Shown here: positions 50,422 to 59,637 of the stretch, piece by piece | Numbering within the stretch: position 1 is the stretch's first letter | Layout: the number at the start of each line of letters is the position of its first letter | Source: Streptomyces bohaiensis | GTDB lineage: Bacteria; Actinomycetota; Actinomycetes; Streptomycetales; Streptomycetaceae | Assembly (NCBI RefSeq): GCF_012033785.1 | Contig: NZ_JAAVJC010000004.1 | Span: 1-59,854 of the forward strand | Direction of reading: 5' to 3' | Length of the DNA stretch: 59,854 nt | Program-made: the position numbers and the translations under genes | The notes under the pieces: model-generated | What the model was told of the DNA's origin: nothing | Database searches by the model: none | Seen by the model: only the letters and a program-made list of their open reading frames with translations

Positions 50422-52326
50422 GTGGCGCTGCTGACCCGCATCACGGGACCGCGCGATCTTGACCGGCTCAGCCAGGAGGAGCTGGTGACCCTGGCCGAGG
50501 AGATCCGGACCTTCCTGATCGACTCGATCTCCAAGACCGGCGGACACCTGGGCCCCAACCTCGGTGTCGTCGAACTGACGATCGCGCTGCACCGTGTCTT
50601 CGACTCCCCGGCCGACCGCATCCTGTGGGACACCGGCCACCAGAGCTACGTCCACAAACTCCTCACCGGGCGTCAGGACTTCAGTCGGCTCCGGTCCGCG
50701 GGCGGGCTCTCCGGCTACCCCTCGCAGGCGGAGTCCGAGCACGACGTCATCGAGAACAGCCACGCCTCCACCGTGCTCGGCTGGGCCGACGGCCTCTCCA
50801 AGGCCAACCAGCTGCACGGTCGTGACGACCACGTCGTCGCCGTCACCGGCGACGGCGCGCTGACGGGCGGCATGGCGTGGGAGGCGATGAACAACATCGC
50901 CGGCGCCAAGGACCGCCCGCTGGTCATCGTCGTCAACGACAACGAGCGCTCCTACTCGCCCACCATCGGCGGTCTCGCCAACCACCTGGCGACGCTGCGC
51001 ACCACCGACGGGTACGAGAAGTTCCTCGCGCTCGGCAAGGAGGTCCTCAACCGGACCCCGGTCGTCGGCAAGCCGCTCCACGACGCGCTGCACGGGGCGA
51101 AGAAGGGGCTGAAGGACTTCATCGCCCCCCAGGGCATGTTCGAGGACCTCGGCCTGAAGTACGTCGGCCCGATCGACGGCCACGACATCGAGGCGTTGGA
51201 GTCCGCCCTCCAGCGTGCCCGGCGGTTCGGTGGCCCGGTCATCGTGCACTGCCTCACGGAGAAGGGCCGCGGCTACCGCCCCGCCCGCGAGGACGAGGCC
51301 GACCAGTTCCACGCGGTCGGTGTCATCCACCCCGACACCGGCCTCCCGGTCGCCGCCGCGGGTGCCGACTGGACGTCCGTCTTCGGTGACGAGATCGTCC
51401 GGATCGGCCGCGAGCGCCGCGACGTCGTCGCCATCACCGCCGCCATGCTCCGCCCGGTGGGGCTGAAGCAGTTCGCGGACGAGTTCCCCGAGCGGGTCTT
51501 CGACGTGGGCATCGCCGAGCAGCACGCCGCGGTCTCCGCGGCGGGTCTCGCCGCCGGCGGGCTGCACCCCGTCTTCGCGGTGTACGCCACCTTCCTCAAC
51601 CGCGCCTTCGACCAGCTGCTGATGGACGTGGCGCTGCACAAGCTCGGTGTCACCTTCGTGCTGGACCGCGCGGGGGTCACCGGTCCGGACGGCGCCTCCC
51701 ACCACGGCATGTGGGACATGTCGATCCTCCAGTGCGTCCCCGGTCTGCGCCTCGCCGCCCCCCGCGACGCCGAGCAGCTGCGGCTCCAGCTCCGCGAGGC
51801 GGTGGACGTGAAGGACGCGCCCACCGTGGTGCGGTACTCCAAGGGCGCGGTCGGCCCGTCGGTGCCGTCGGTCGGTACCGTCGGCGGCATGGACGTGCTC
51901 CGGGCACCGGAGGAGGGCACCGAGCGCCCCGACGTGCTGCTGCTGTCCGTGGGCGCCCTGGCGCCCATGTGCCTGGAGACCGCGGAGCTGCTGGCCCGGC
52001 AGGGCGTCTCCTGCACGGTGGTCGACCCCCGGTGGGTCAAGCCGGTGGACCCCGAGCTGCCCGGCCTGGCCGCCCGGCACCGGCTGGTCGTCACGGTGGA
52101 GGACAACAGCCGCGTCGGCGGTGTCGGCTCGACCGTGGCGCAGGCGCTGCGCGACGCGGAGGTCGACGTCCCGGTGCGTGACTTCGGCATCCCGCCGCAG
52201 TTCCTCGACCACGGCTCGCGCAAGGACGTCATGGCCGCCATCGGCCTGACCGCGCCCGACATCGCGCGCGAGGTCACCGGCCACGTGGCCCGCCTCGACG
52301 GCAGCCTCGACACCGCTCGCGCCTGA
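50422..52326 (+). CDS. dxs: 1-deoxy-D-xylulose-5-phosphate synthase
   Basis: 634 residues from GTG 50422, with AGGAGG upstream. It condenses pyruvate and glyceraldehyde 3-phosphate, the entry step of the MEP isoprenoid pathway. The thiamine diphosphate motif [16 protein letters not shown] begins near residue 150, N-terminal [15 protein letters not shown] near residue 74 (as DTGHQSY), and the transketolase C domain has [17 protein letters not shown] near residue 362. The 282 bp upstream hold a TAGACT -10-like element at about 50352 and nothing else notable. A strong hairpin follows the gene. In S. coelicolor I recall it as SCO6013. Confidence 0.96.
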   Translation: MALLTRITGPRDLDRLSQEELVTLAEEIRTFLIDSISKTGGHLGPNLGVVELTIALHRVFDSPADRILWDTGHQSYVHKLLTGRQDFSRLRSAGGLSGYPSQAESEHDVIENSHASTVLGWADGLSKANQLHGRDDHVVAVTGDGALTGGMAWEAMNNIAGAKDRPLVIVVNDNERSYSPTIGGLANHLATLRTTDGYEKFLALGKEVLNRTPVVGKPLHDALHGAKKGLKDFIAPQGMFEDLGLKYVGPIDGHDIEALESALQRARRFGGPVIVHCLTEKGRGYRPAREDEADQFHAVGVIHPDTGLPVAAAGADWTSVFGDEIVRIGRERRDVVAITAAMLRPVGLKQFADEFPERVFDVGIAEQHAAVSAAGLAAGGLHPVFAVYATFLNRAFDQLLMDVALHKLGVTFVLDRAGVTGPDGASHHGMWDMSILQCVPGLRLAAPRDAEQLRLQLREAVDVKDAPTVVRYSKGAVGPSVPSVGTVGGMDVLRAPEEGTERPDVLLLSVGALAPMCLETAELLARQGVSCTVVDPRWVKPVDPELPGLAARHRLVVTVEDNSRVGGVGSTVAQALRDAEVDVPVRDFGIPPQFLDHGSRKDVMAAIGLTAPDIAREVTGHVARLDGSLDTARA

Positions 52327-52331
52327 CCCGA

Positions 52332-52365
52332 CGGTCCGTCGCCCGCCGCGGCGGGCGACGGACCG
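52332..52365 (+). terminator. dxs terminator
   Basis: A perfect 16-bp stem (52332-52347 with 52350-52365) beginning six bases after the dxs stop codon. Confidence 0.85.
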
Positions 52366-52416
52366 CACCCCGCCGGGCGGCAGCGCGCGGCGACCGTCAC
52401 CGCAAGGAGTCCCGAC

Positions 52417-52938
52417 GTGGCGCGCATCCTCGGCCCCCTGACGCCGGAGGAGTTCCGCGAGCACCTGCCCGCGCTGGCGTCGCTGCTGACCGACGCGGTG
52501 GACGGCGGGGCCTCCGTGGGGTTCCTCGCCCCGTTCGACCGCGTCGCGGCCGTCGACTGGTGGCGGCGGCAGGCGCCGCACGTCGCCTCGGGCGCGCAGT
52601 GCGTCTGGGTGGCAGAGACGGGCGGCGAGGTCGTCGGCACCGTCATCCTGCACCGAGAGCCGAAGGCCAACGCCGCCCACCGCGGCGAGGTCAGGAAGCT
52701 GCTCGTTCGCCGGGACGCCCGGGGCGCCGGCCTGGGGCGCGGGCTCCTCGCGGCGGCGCGGCACCACGCGGCGGCCACCGGGCTGACCCTGCTGGTGCTC
52801 GACACCGCGACGGGGAGCCCGGCGGAGGGACTCTACCGGCAGGACGGCTGGACCCCGTACGGCGTCGTCCCCGACTACGCCCGCGACCCCGCCGGGGCGC
52901 TGGAGGACTGCACCTTCTTCTACCGCCGCCTGCCCTGA
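52417..52938 (+). CDS. GNAT-family N-acetyltransferase
   Basis: 173 residues from GTG 52417 (AAGGAG upstream). The acetyl-CoA-binding motif A reads VRKLLVRRDARGAGLGRGLLAAARHHA near residue 89, with R/Q-x-x-G-x-G/A as RGAGLG. The C-terminal LVLDTATGSPAEGLYRQDGWTPYG is typical of small-molecule GNAT enzymes. The substrate is unknown. Its stop codon lies inside a perfect 38-bp palindrome shared with the convergent cyclase gene. Confidence 0.9.
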   Translation: MARILGPLTPEEFREHLPALASLLTDAVDGGASVGFLAPFDRVAAVDWWRRQAPHVASGAQCVWVAETGGEVVGTVILHREPKANAAHRGEVRKLLVRRDARGAGLGRGLLAAARHHAAATGLTLLVLDTATGSPAEGLYRQDGWTPYGVVPDYARDPAGALEDCTFFYRRLP

Positions 52939-52967
52939 CCGCGGCCCCGGGGCCGCGGTCAGGGCAG
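52930..52967. terminator. Perfect 38-bp palindrome, bidirectional terminator
   Basis: Two 19-bp arms with no loop bases; it contains the GNAT stop codon and ends 38 bp from the end of the convergent glutaminyl cyclase gene. Confidence 0.85.
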
Positions 52968-53004
52968 GGGCGCCGGACCGGCGCGGGGCGGGCCGCCCCT
53001 TCGG

Positions 53005-53841
53005 TCAGCCGGGGACGAACTCCACCACGAACAGGTGCGGCCAGAGCTTGCCGGTGACGAGGAAGGCGTCGTGCTCCGGCGAGAACGCGATGCCGTTGAG
53101 GACGTCCGCGGCGCGGCGCTCGTCCGCGGTGAGCAGTCCGGAGGCGTCGATCTCGGCGGTGACCCGCCCCTCGTCCGGGTCGATCCGCAGGATCGTGTCG
53201 GAATGCCACACATTGGCGTACACGGCGCCGTCCACGCACTCCAGCTCGTTGAGGTCCTCGACGGCTCCCGACGCCGACTCCACCCGCACCTCACCGGTCG
53301 GCTCGAACGAGACCGGGTCCCGGAACTGCAGCGTGTCCGACCCGTCGCTCATCACCAGCCGGTCGGAATCCTGCTGATGGCACAGGCCCCAGCCCTCGCC
53401 GTCGTAGCGCACGGTCCGCCGTTCGGCCAGCGTCCCGGGGTCGCGTTCGACGGCGACGCCGTCCCGCCAGGTCAGCTGCCACAGCGCGTCCTGTGTGAGG
53501 GTGATCCCCTCGCCGAAGAGCGGCTCGGGAAGGTCGGCACGCGCCAGCTCGGCGCCGGAGGACAGCTCGGTCGCCGCCACCCAGGAGCGGCCGACGCGCC
53601 CGGTGCCCTCGTAGAGCACGCCTTCGCGGACCTCCAGACCCTGGGTGAACGCCTCCGTGTCGTGCGGCAGCGTCGCCAGCACCCGGACGCGCAGCTGCTC
53701 CGGCGCTGCCCCGGCGCCGGGCTCCGCGGCGTCGTCCGCGGAGCGGGCGCCGACCGCCAGCAGCGCGACGGCGGTGGCCGCCGCCACCGCGGCGGCGCCC
53801 GCGGCCAGGGAGCGGCCCGAGGCCGGGCGGGGTCCGGACAC
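53005..53841 (-). CDS. Glutaminyl-peptide cyclotransferase (plant/bacterial type)
   Basis: 278 residues from GTG 53841 (GGAGG four bases upstream). An N-terminal membrane or signal segment (SLAAGAAAVAAATAVALLAVG) leads to a five-bladed propeller of the PF05096 family: LPHDTEAFTQGLEVREGVLYEGTGRVGRS near residue 66, FGEGITLTQDALWQLTW, and LNELECVDGAVYANVWHSDTILRIDP. The family converts N-terminal glutamine of exported proteins to pyroglutamate. The FTQGL and YEGTG motifs are intact. It is divergent from the second GNAT gene. Confidence 0.92.
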   Translation of the reverse strand: MSGPRPASGRSLAAGAAAVAAATAVALLAVGARSADDAAEPGAGAAPEQLRVRVLATLPHDTEAFTQGLEVREGVLYEGTGRVGRSWVAATELSSGAELARADLPEPLFGEGITLTQDALWQLTWRDGVAVERDPGTLAERRTVRYDGEGWGLCHQQDSDRLVMSDGSDTLQFRDPVSFEPTGEVRVESASGAVEDLNELECVDGAVYANVWHSDTILRIDPDEGRVTAEIDASGLLTADERRAADVLNGIAFSPEHDAFLVTGKLWPHLFVVEFVPG

Positions 53842-53993
53842 GACGCCTCCAGGGCCGGGAACACACGAACACATCGACGTTCCGACGCGCTCTGGGCACG
53901 GCCGGTCCGTCGCCGGTAGCGTCGCACACACGGCGCGGTGGTTGACCCCGGACGTCACCGGACGCGGGACCACCGGCGGATTGGGCGGGGAAC

Positions 53994-54884
53994 GTGAGCG
54001 ACGGCCGATACCGACGACGGAGCTACGAGGGCCCGGCGGACCTGCGGGCGATGCAGAACCTCGCCCAGCGACTCTGGGCCGGTGGATCCGGCCGGTGGCA
54101 CATCGGGGAGCTGGCGGACCGGGCGATGGCCCCGCGGCCGGAGTCGTTGTCCGCGGTGGCGCTGTGGGAGGACGGGGACACGGTGGTGGCGTGGGCCCGG
54201 CGCGGCGACGGGCCGACCGCCGGCGGCCCCGTGCGTCTCCAGGTGGACCCCGCCCATCTGGAGCTGACGGAGGAACTGCTCGGCTGGGCCGCGGACGCCG
54301 GAACCGCCGCCCCCGCAGCCCTGGCGGTCGCCGACAGCGAGGAGACGCTGCTCGCCAGGCTCGGGGCCGCCGGCTACCGCGAGAGCCGCGAGGGGCCCGC
54401 GGTGGTGCACCTGCGACGGGCCCTCACCGACCTGCCGACGCCGCAGACCCCGGAGGGCCACTGGCTGCGGCACGTGCGCGGCGAGATGGACGCCGGGGTC
54501 CGCACCACGGTGGGCGGGTGGGCCGGGGAGGACCCCGCCGTCGCGAGGGAGGAGTGGCTGCGCTCCACCCGCCGCTGGCCCTATCGACCCGAGCTGGACT
54601 GGCTCGCGGGGCTGACCAGCTGCGGGGCGGGAGCCGCGGCCCGCCTGGCCTGGTTGGACGACGCCAACCGGTCGGCCGCGCTGGAACCGGTGGAGGTGAC
54701 CGGGGGAGCCGCCGAGGCGGCGCTGGTACGGGCGACCACACTCGCGGCGCTCCATGCCGCGCGGCGGTGCGGCGCCGTCACCGCGACCACCCGGGTGACC
54801 GAGGACAGCGAGGCGCACGCGCTGCACAGCTCCCTGGGCTTCACCACCGGCGCGCGCGAGCTGCGTCTGGTGCGGCAGAGCTGA
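53994..54884 (+). CDS. GNAT-like acetyltransferase, two-domain
   Basis: 296 residues from GTG 53994. Two GNAT-like halves are visible: an N-terminal one without a clear acetyl-CoA loop (YEGPADLRAMQNLAQRLWAGG ... AALAVADSEETLLARLGAAGYRESREGPAVVHLRRAL) and a C-terminal one (ARLAWLDDANRSAALEPVEV ... VTEDSEAHALHSSLGFTTGARELRLVR). The usual RxxGxG/A motif is replaced by alanine-rich sequence (EVTGGAAEAALVRATTL), so binding of acetyl-CoA may be weak. The substrate is unknown. Confidence 0.8.
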   Translation: MSDGRYRRRSYEGPADLRAMQNLAQRLWAGGSGRWHIGELADRAMAPRPESLSAVALWEDGDTVVAWARRGDGPTAGGPVRLQVDPAHLELTEELLGWAADAGTAAPAALAVADSEETLLARLGAAGYRESREGPAVVHLRRALTDLPTPQTPEGHWLRHVRGEMDAGVRTTVGGWAGEDPAVAREEWLRSTRRWPYRPELDWLAGLTSCGAGAAARLAWLDDANRSAALEPVEVTGGAAEAALVRATTLAALHAARRCGAVTATTRVTEDSEAHALHSSLGFTTGARELRLVRQS

Positions 54885-54921
54885 CGCGCCGGCCCGCCCG
54901 GGCGGCGTGCGGAGGTGGGTC

Positions 54922-55953
54922 TCAGTCCTCCCCGCGCAGCGAGGCCCAGACCGGCTCGGCTCCCGGCGCGTCCGCGGGCAGCGCCAGCATCTCCACGCCC
55001 TCGGTCCCCGTGCTGCTGAGGTCGCGCGCGAAGGCCACCAGGTCGGGGACGGAGCCCAGCCCGGCGTCGGTGGTCAGCGTCGCGGCGGCCGCCTCCGCGA
55101 CCCGGTACAGCGTGGTGGGGCTCCCCAGTACGTCCTGGTCCCGGAGCTCGGCCAGCAGGGCCAGAAGGAGCCGCTGCTGCTCCTCCGGCCCCGCCGCCCG
55201 GGCGGCCGCCATCGCGGTGGAGCCGTCGAGCCGCTGCGGTCCGGCGGCCAGCGTGATGCCGCTGAGGTCGTCGCGCACCGGTTCGGTCAGCTCCACGCTG
55301 ATGCCGCCGAGGGCGTCCACCAACTCGCCCAGGCCGGCGACGTCCACCTCGATGTAGTGATCCATCCGGATGCCGGAGAGCCCCTCCACCACCTGGACGA
55401 CGCAGCCGGGGCCGCCCGCCGCGCGGACGGTGCGGAAGGCGATCTCGGCGCGATCCGCCGGGGGCTCCGCCTCGGTGACCTCGGCCGAGCCTGGCGCCGG
55501 CTCGCTCTCCGCCGCGGCGCAGTCGGGGGCGGGCACCGGGTGTGCCGCGGGGATGCCCACCGCGGTGGGGGCGCCCCCGTCGTCGGGGAGCCGCACGACC
55601 ACGGCCGCTCCGGAGGCCGGCAGCGCCGCGCCCGGGGCGGCCGAGCCGCCCGTGTCGACTGCCGGCCGGGCACCCGGGTCGGTCGCCGAATCGGTGCCCA
55701 GCACGAGGATCGAGCGCCCGTCCTCCGGGCCCGGCCCGGGCCGCTCGGCCCCCTGCTCCGCCAGCTGCGCGTCGATGTCGACACTGCTGAGCTTGCCGTT
55801 GAGTTGGTGGTAGAGCCAGCCGCCCGTGGCGAGTACGGCGACCGCGAGTCCGAGCAGCCCCCACAGCAGGGCCCGCCGCGTCCGCCGCGTGCGCTCGGGC
55901 CGGCCCGCACCGGAGCCGCCGAAGAGGACGTGACCGGGGGAACGAACGGGCAT
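54922..55953 (-). CDS. Degenerate LytR-CpsA-Psr (LCP) family protein
   Basis: 343 residues, ATG 55953 with GAGGAG upstream, 17 bp after fadB on the same strand. An Arg-rich cytoplasmic start, one membrane helix (ALLWGLLGLAVAVLATGGWLY) and an extracellular domain with LCP landmarks SILVLGTDS near residue 81 and MDHYIEVDVAGLGELVDALGGISVEL near residue 197. The catalytic hallmarks are missing: no SDT-type Asp strand (VVVRLPDD), no PRD (GIPAAHP) and no YVR arginine (AMAAARAAGP). LCP enzymes attach glycopolymers to peptidoglycan; this copy probably lacks that activity and may bind polyprenyl lipids or act as a scaffold. Confidence 0.8.
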   Translation of the reverse strand: MPVRSPGHVLFGGSGAGRPERTRRTRRALLWGLLGLAVAVLATGGWLYHQLNGKLSSVDIDAQLAEQGAERPGPGPEDGRSILVLGTDSATDPGARPAVDTGGSAAPGAALPASGAAVVVRLPDDGGAPTAVGIPAAHPVPAPDCAAAESEPAPGSAEVTEAEPPADRAEIAFRTVRAAGGPGCVVQVVEGLSGIRMDHYIEVDVAGLGELVDALGGISVELTEPVRDDLSGITLAAGPQRLDGSTAMAAARAAGPEEQQRLLLALLAELRDQDVLGSPTTLYRVAEAAAATLTTDAGLGSVPDLVAFARDLSSTGTEGVEMLALPADAPGAEPVWASLRGED

Positions 55954-55970
55954 CCGCGGACTCCTCGGGC

Positions 55971-58199
55971 CTATCTACGGAAAATCACCTGATGTTGGAT
56001 GATAAGACGCCCGCTGTTCCCGGCGGACCCGACGTGCGCGTGACGGCCGCCACAGCAGGAGCGCGCCGCCCGCACGGCGGGTACGTCCGCGACGCCCGCT
56101 TCCAGCAGCCGCCGTCCGAGGACGCGCTCGGAGACGCCGGAGCGGTCGAGGTACGGCGTGATGCCGCCCAGGTGGAACGGCCAGCCCGCGCCGGTGATCA
56201 GGCAGAGGTCGATGTCCTGCGGCGCGGCGACGACACCCTCCTCCAGCATCAGGCCGATCTCCTCCGCGATCGCCGTCAGCGCACGGTCGCGGACCTGTTC
56301 CTCGGTCAGCGCCGTGTCACCCGTCTCGAAGAGCGCCAGCACCTCCGGGTCCAGCTCCGGGCGGCCGGAGTCGTGCAGGTAGAAGGCCCGCTTGCCGGCG
56401 GCGACCACCCGGCCGAGGTTCGGCGACACCGCGAACCGGTCCGGGTAGGCGGCGTGCAGGGTGCCGGCGACGTGGTGCGCGACCGCCGGGCCCACCAGTT
56501 CCAGCAGCTCGATCGGGGACATCGGCAGCCCCAGCGGGGCCAGCGCGCGGTCCGCGGTACGGATGTCGGCGCCCTCGTCGATGGAGGCGAGCACCGAGCC
56601 CATGAAGCGCGTCAGGATCCGGTTGACCACGAACGCCGGTGCGTCCTTGACCAGCACCGAAGTCTTCTTCAGCTTCTTGGAGACCGCGAAGGCGGTGGCC
56701 AGGGAGGCGTCGTCCGTCTGCTCGGCCCGCACGATCTCCAGCAGCGGCAGCACGGCCACCGGGTTGAAGAAGTGGAAGCCGACCACCCGCTCCGGGCGCG
56801 ACAGTCGCGACGCCATCTCGGTGACCGACAGCGAGGAGGTGTTGGTGGCGAGGATCGCGTGCTCGGGCACCACCGCCTCCAGCTCGGCGAACACCTGCTG
56901 CTTGAGGCCCATCTCCTCGAAGACGGCCTCGATCACGAAGTCGGCGTCCGCGAAGGCGGTCGCCTTGTCCAGGGAGCCGGTCACCAGCGCCTTCAGCCGG
57001 TTGGCCTGGTCCTGCCCGACGCGTCCCTTGAGGAGCAGCATGTCGATCTGCTCGTGGACGTACCCGACCCCCTTGTCGACCCGCTCCTGGTCGATGTCGG
57101 TGAGGACCACCGGCACCTCGAGCCGCCGGGCGAACAGCAGCGCCAGCTGGGAGGCCATCAGCCCGGCCCCCACGACGCCGACCTTGGTGACCGGGCGCGC
57201 GAGGCCCTTGTCGGGAGCGCCCACGGGTCGCTTGGCGCGCTTCTGCACCAGGTTGAAGGCGTAGATGCCGCTCCGCAGCTCGCCGCCCATGATGAGGTCG
57301 GCGAGCGCCTCGTCCTCCGCTGCGAAACCGGCGTCGAGGTCGCCGTCCTTCACGGCGGCGACGATGTCCAGCGCGCGGTAGGCGGCAGGTGCGGCGCCGT
57401 GCACCTTGCTGTCGGCGAAGGTGCGGGCGGCGGCCACCGCCCGGTCCCACGCCTCGCCGCGGTCCACCGCGGGGCGTTCCACGGCGAGTTCGCCCCGCAG
57501 CACCGCGGAGGTCCAGTGCAGCGACTGCTCCAGGAAGTCCGCAGAGTCGAAGATCGCGTCGGTGATCCCCAGCTCGTGGACCTTGGGGGCCTTGAGCATG
57601 CGGTTCTGGCTGAGCGAGTTCTCGATGATCACCTTCAGCGCGCGCTCCGCGCCGATCAGGTTGGGCAGCAGCGTGCAGCCGCCCCAGCCCGGCACCAGTC
57701 CGAGGAAGACCTCGGGCAGGGCGAAGGCCGGCGACTGCGCGGCGATGGTCCGGTAGGTGCAGTGCAGCCCCACCTCGACGCCGCCGCCGAGGGCGGCACC
57801 GTTGTAGTAGGCGAACGAGGGGACGGGCAGGTCGGCGAAGCGTCGGAAGACGTCGTGCCCGCCGCGCCCGATGGCCAGCGCGTCGTCGCGGTGCCGCAGC
57901 AGCTCCACACCCTTGAGGTCGGCGCCGACCGCGAAGACGAACGGCTTGCCGGTGAGCCCGACGCCGACGATCTCGCCGCGCTCCGCCTCGGCGGTGACCT
58001 GGTCCAGCGCCGCGTCCAGCTCGCCGAGCGAGCGCGGGCCGAAGGTGGTCGGCTTGGTGTGGTCCAGCCCGTTGTCCAGCGTGACGAGGGCGAACCTGCC
58101 GGCCCCGGCGGGCAGCTCCAGGTGCCGGACGTGCGCGGTGGTGACGATCTCGTCGGGGAACAGCTCGGCCGCTGCCTTCAGACGCTCTGCGGTGCTCAC
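55971..58199 (-). CDS. fadB: Fatty acid oxidation complex alpha subunit (enoyl-CoA hydratase / 3-hydroxyacyl-CoA dehydrogenase)
   Basis: 742 residues from GTG 58199, overlapping the thiolase stop by GTGA. The frame reads through upstream, but that part is out-of-frame thiolase sequence. The N-terminal crotonase domain has the oxyanion hole FVFAVGADLKG and YNGAALGGGVEVGLHC plus LGLVPGWGGCTLLPNLIG. The NAD-binding motif VGVVGAGLMASQLALLFA is near residue 333, then ATNTSSLSVTEMA, VVGFHFFNPVAVLPLLEIV and VNRILTRFMGS of the dehydrogenase. Together with fadA it forms the trifunctional beta-oxidation complex. The C terminus carries a roughly 30-residue Cys/Gly/His-rich extension. The fadA-fadB order matches SCO6027-SCO6026 from memory. 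Confidence 0.95.
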   Translation of the reverse strand: MSTAERLKAAAELFPDEIVTTAHVRHLELPAGAGRFALVTLDNGLDHTKPTTFGPRSLGELDAALDQVTAEAERGEIVGVGLTGKPFVFAVGADLKGVELLRHRDDALAIGRGGHDVFRRFADLPVPSFAYYNGAALGGGVEVGLHCTYRTIAAQSPAFALPEVFLGLVPGWGGCTLLPNLIGAERALKVIIENSLSQNRMLKAPKVHELGITDAIFDSADFLEQSLHWTSAVLRGELAVERPAVDRGEAWDRAVAAARTFADSKVHGAAPAAYRALDIVAAVKDGDLDAGFAAEDEALADLIMGGELRSGIYAFNLVQKRAKRPVGAPDKGLARPVTKVGVVGAGLMASQLALLFARRLEVPVVLTDIDQERVDKGVGYVHEQIDMLLLKGRVGQDQANRLKALVTGSLDKATAFADADFVIEAVFEEMGLKQQVFAELEAVVPEHAILATNTSSLSVTEMASRLSRPERVVGFHFFNPVAVLPLLEIVRAEQTDDASLATAFAVSKKLKKTSVLVKDAPAFVVNRILTRFMGSVLASIDEGADIRTADRALAPLGLPMSPIELLELVGPAVAHHVAGTLHAAYPDRFAVSPNLGRVVAAGKRAFYLHDSGRPELDPEVLALFETGDTALTEEQVRDRALTAIAEEIGLMLEEGVVAAPQDIDLCLITGAGWPFHLGGITPYLDRSGVSERVLGRRLLEAGVADVPAVRAARSCCGGRHAHVGSAGNSGRLIIQHQVIFRR

Positions 58200-59410
58200 T
58201 TGCCCTCCCAGTGGGGGTTCTCCCAGATGACGGTCCCGCCCATGCCGAAGCCGACGCACATGGTGGTCAGGCCGTAGCGGACGTCGGGCTGCTGCTCGAA
58301 CTGCCGCGCCAGCTGGGTCATCAGCCGGACGCCGGAGGAGGCGAGCGGGTGGCCGAAGGCGATCGCCCCGCCGTACTGGTTGACGCGGGGGTCGTCGTCG
58401 GCGATGCCGTAGTGGTCGAGCAGCGCCAGCACCTGGACGGCGAACGCCTCGTTGACCTCCAGCAGGCCGATGTCGCCGATCGACAGGCCGGCCCGGGCCA
58501 GCGCCTTCTCGGTGGCAGGCACGGGCCCGACGCCCATGACCTCCGGCTCCACGCCCGCGAAGGCGTACGAGACCAGGCGCATCCGCACCGGCAGCTCCAG
58601 CTCGCGCGCCACGTCCTCGGCGGCGATCAGGGAGGCGGTGGCGCCGTCGTTGAGTCCGGCGGCGTTGCCGGCCGTCACCCGGCCGTGCGGGCGGAACGGG
58701 GTCTTCAGGCCGGCCAGCTGCTCGGGCGTGGTGCCCGGCCGCATCGGCTCGTCGGCCGTCGCCAGCCCCCAGCCCGTCTCCCCGCCGTCCGGCTGGGTGC
58801 AACGCACGGCGATCGGCACCAGGTCGGGCTGGATACGGCCGTCGGCGTACGCCTTGGCCGCCTTCTCCTGGCTGCGGGCGGCGTAGGCGTCCGCACGCTT
58901 CCGGGTGAGGTGGGGGAACCGGTCGTGGAGGTTCTCCGCCGTCATGCCCATGAACAGGGCGGACTCGTCCACCAGCTTCTCGGAGACGAAGCGGGGGTTG
59001 GGGTCGACGCCCTCGCCCATGGGGTGCCGGCCCATGTGCTCGACACCGCCGGCGACCGCGACGTCCGCGGCACCGAACGCGATGGCTCCGGCGGTGGTGG
59101 TGACGGCGGTCATCGCGCCTGCGCACATGCGATCGATGGAGTACCCGGGCACCGAGGTGGGCAGTCCGGCGAGGATCGCGGCCGTGCGGCCCAGGGTCAG
59201 CCCCTGGTCGCCGATCTGCGTGGTCGCCGCCACGGCGACCTCCTCGACGCGCTCCGGCGGCAGGCCCGGGTTGCGGCGCAGCAGTTCGCGGATGCACGTG
59301 ACGACCATGTCGTCGGCGCGGGTCTCGTGGTAGATGCCCTTCGGTCCCGCTTTGCCGAACGGTGTGCGGACGCCGTCGACGAAGACGACCTCCCTGACGG
59401 TACGAGGCAC
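58196..59410 (-). CDS. fadA: Acetyl-CoA acyltransferase (3-ketoacyl-CoA thiolase)
   Basis: 404 residues from ATG 59410. Thiolase motifs are complete: nucleophile Cys96 in SIDRMCAGAM, NEAFAVQ near residue 330, GGAIAFGHPLASSG with the catalytic His near 360, and the second Cys in TTMCVGFGMGG near 388. It cleaves 3-ketoacyl-CoA to acetyl-CoA in the last step of beta-oxidation. It is the first gene of the fadA-fadB unit; the LCP gene may share the transcript. Confidence 0.96.
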   Translation of the reverse strand: MPRTVREVVFVDGVRTPFGKAGPKGIYHETRADDMVVTCIRELLRRNPGLPPERVEEVAVAATTQIGDQGLTLGRTAAILAGLPTSVPGYSIDRMCAGAMTAVTTTAGAIAFGAADVAVAGGVEHMGRHPMGEGVDPNPRFVSEKLVDESALFMGMTAENLHDRFPHLTRKRADAYAARSQEKAAKAYADGRIQPDLVPIAVRCTQPDGGETGWGLATADEPMRPGTTPEQLAGLKTPFRPHGRVTAGNAAGLNDGATASLIAAEDVARELELPVRMRLVSYAFAGVEPEVMGVGPVPATEKALARAGLSIGDIGLLEVNEAFAVQVLALLDHYGIADDDPRVNQYGGAIAFGHPLASSGVRLMTQLARQFEQQPDVRYGLTTMCVGFGMGGTVIWENPHWEGK

Positions 59411-59568
59411 GATTGGCTCCTCCAGGTGCGCGCGGCTGCTCCTTCCCGCCCAATGCTACTCGCCGGTAACTGTGTGGCAAGGCCCGGCCCCCGGTGATCC
59501 GCCGTGATCCCCGGTGATCGGCTGCCGCGCGGCGCGCCCCACGGACTCCGACGGTCCCCGCACGCACG

Positions 59569-59600
59569 ACCGCCCCCGGTCCGCGGCGGACGGGGGCGGT
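59569..59600 (-). terminator. Terminator after the ribonuclease D gene
   Basis: ACCGCCCCCG (59569-59578) pairs with CGGGGGCGGT (59591-59600), with extra pairing inside the loop; 37 bp past the rnd stop. Confidence 0.75.
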
Positions 59601-59637
59601 TCGGAGGCGGCGGGGTGCCGGACGGTCGCGGTCGAGG

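Noticed and set aside
58200..59567. N-terminal extension of fadB across the thiolase gene, as a single 1198-residue product
   Set aside because: The extension is out-of-frame thiolase sequence. The GTGA overlap at 58196-58199 and crotonase N terminus fix the fadB start.
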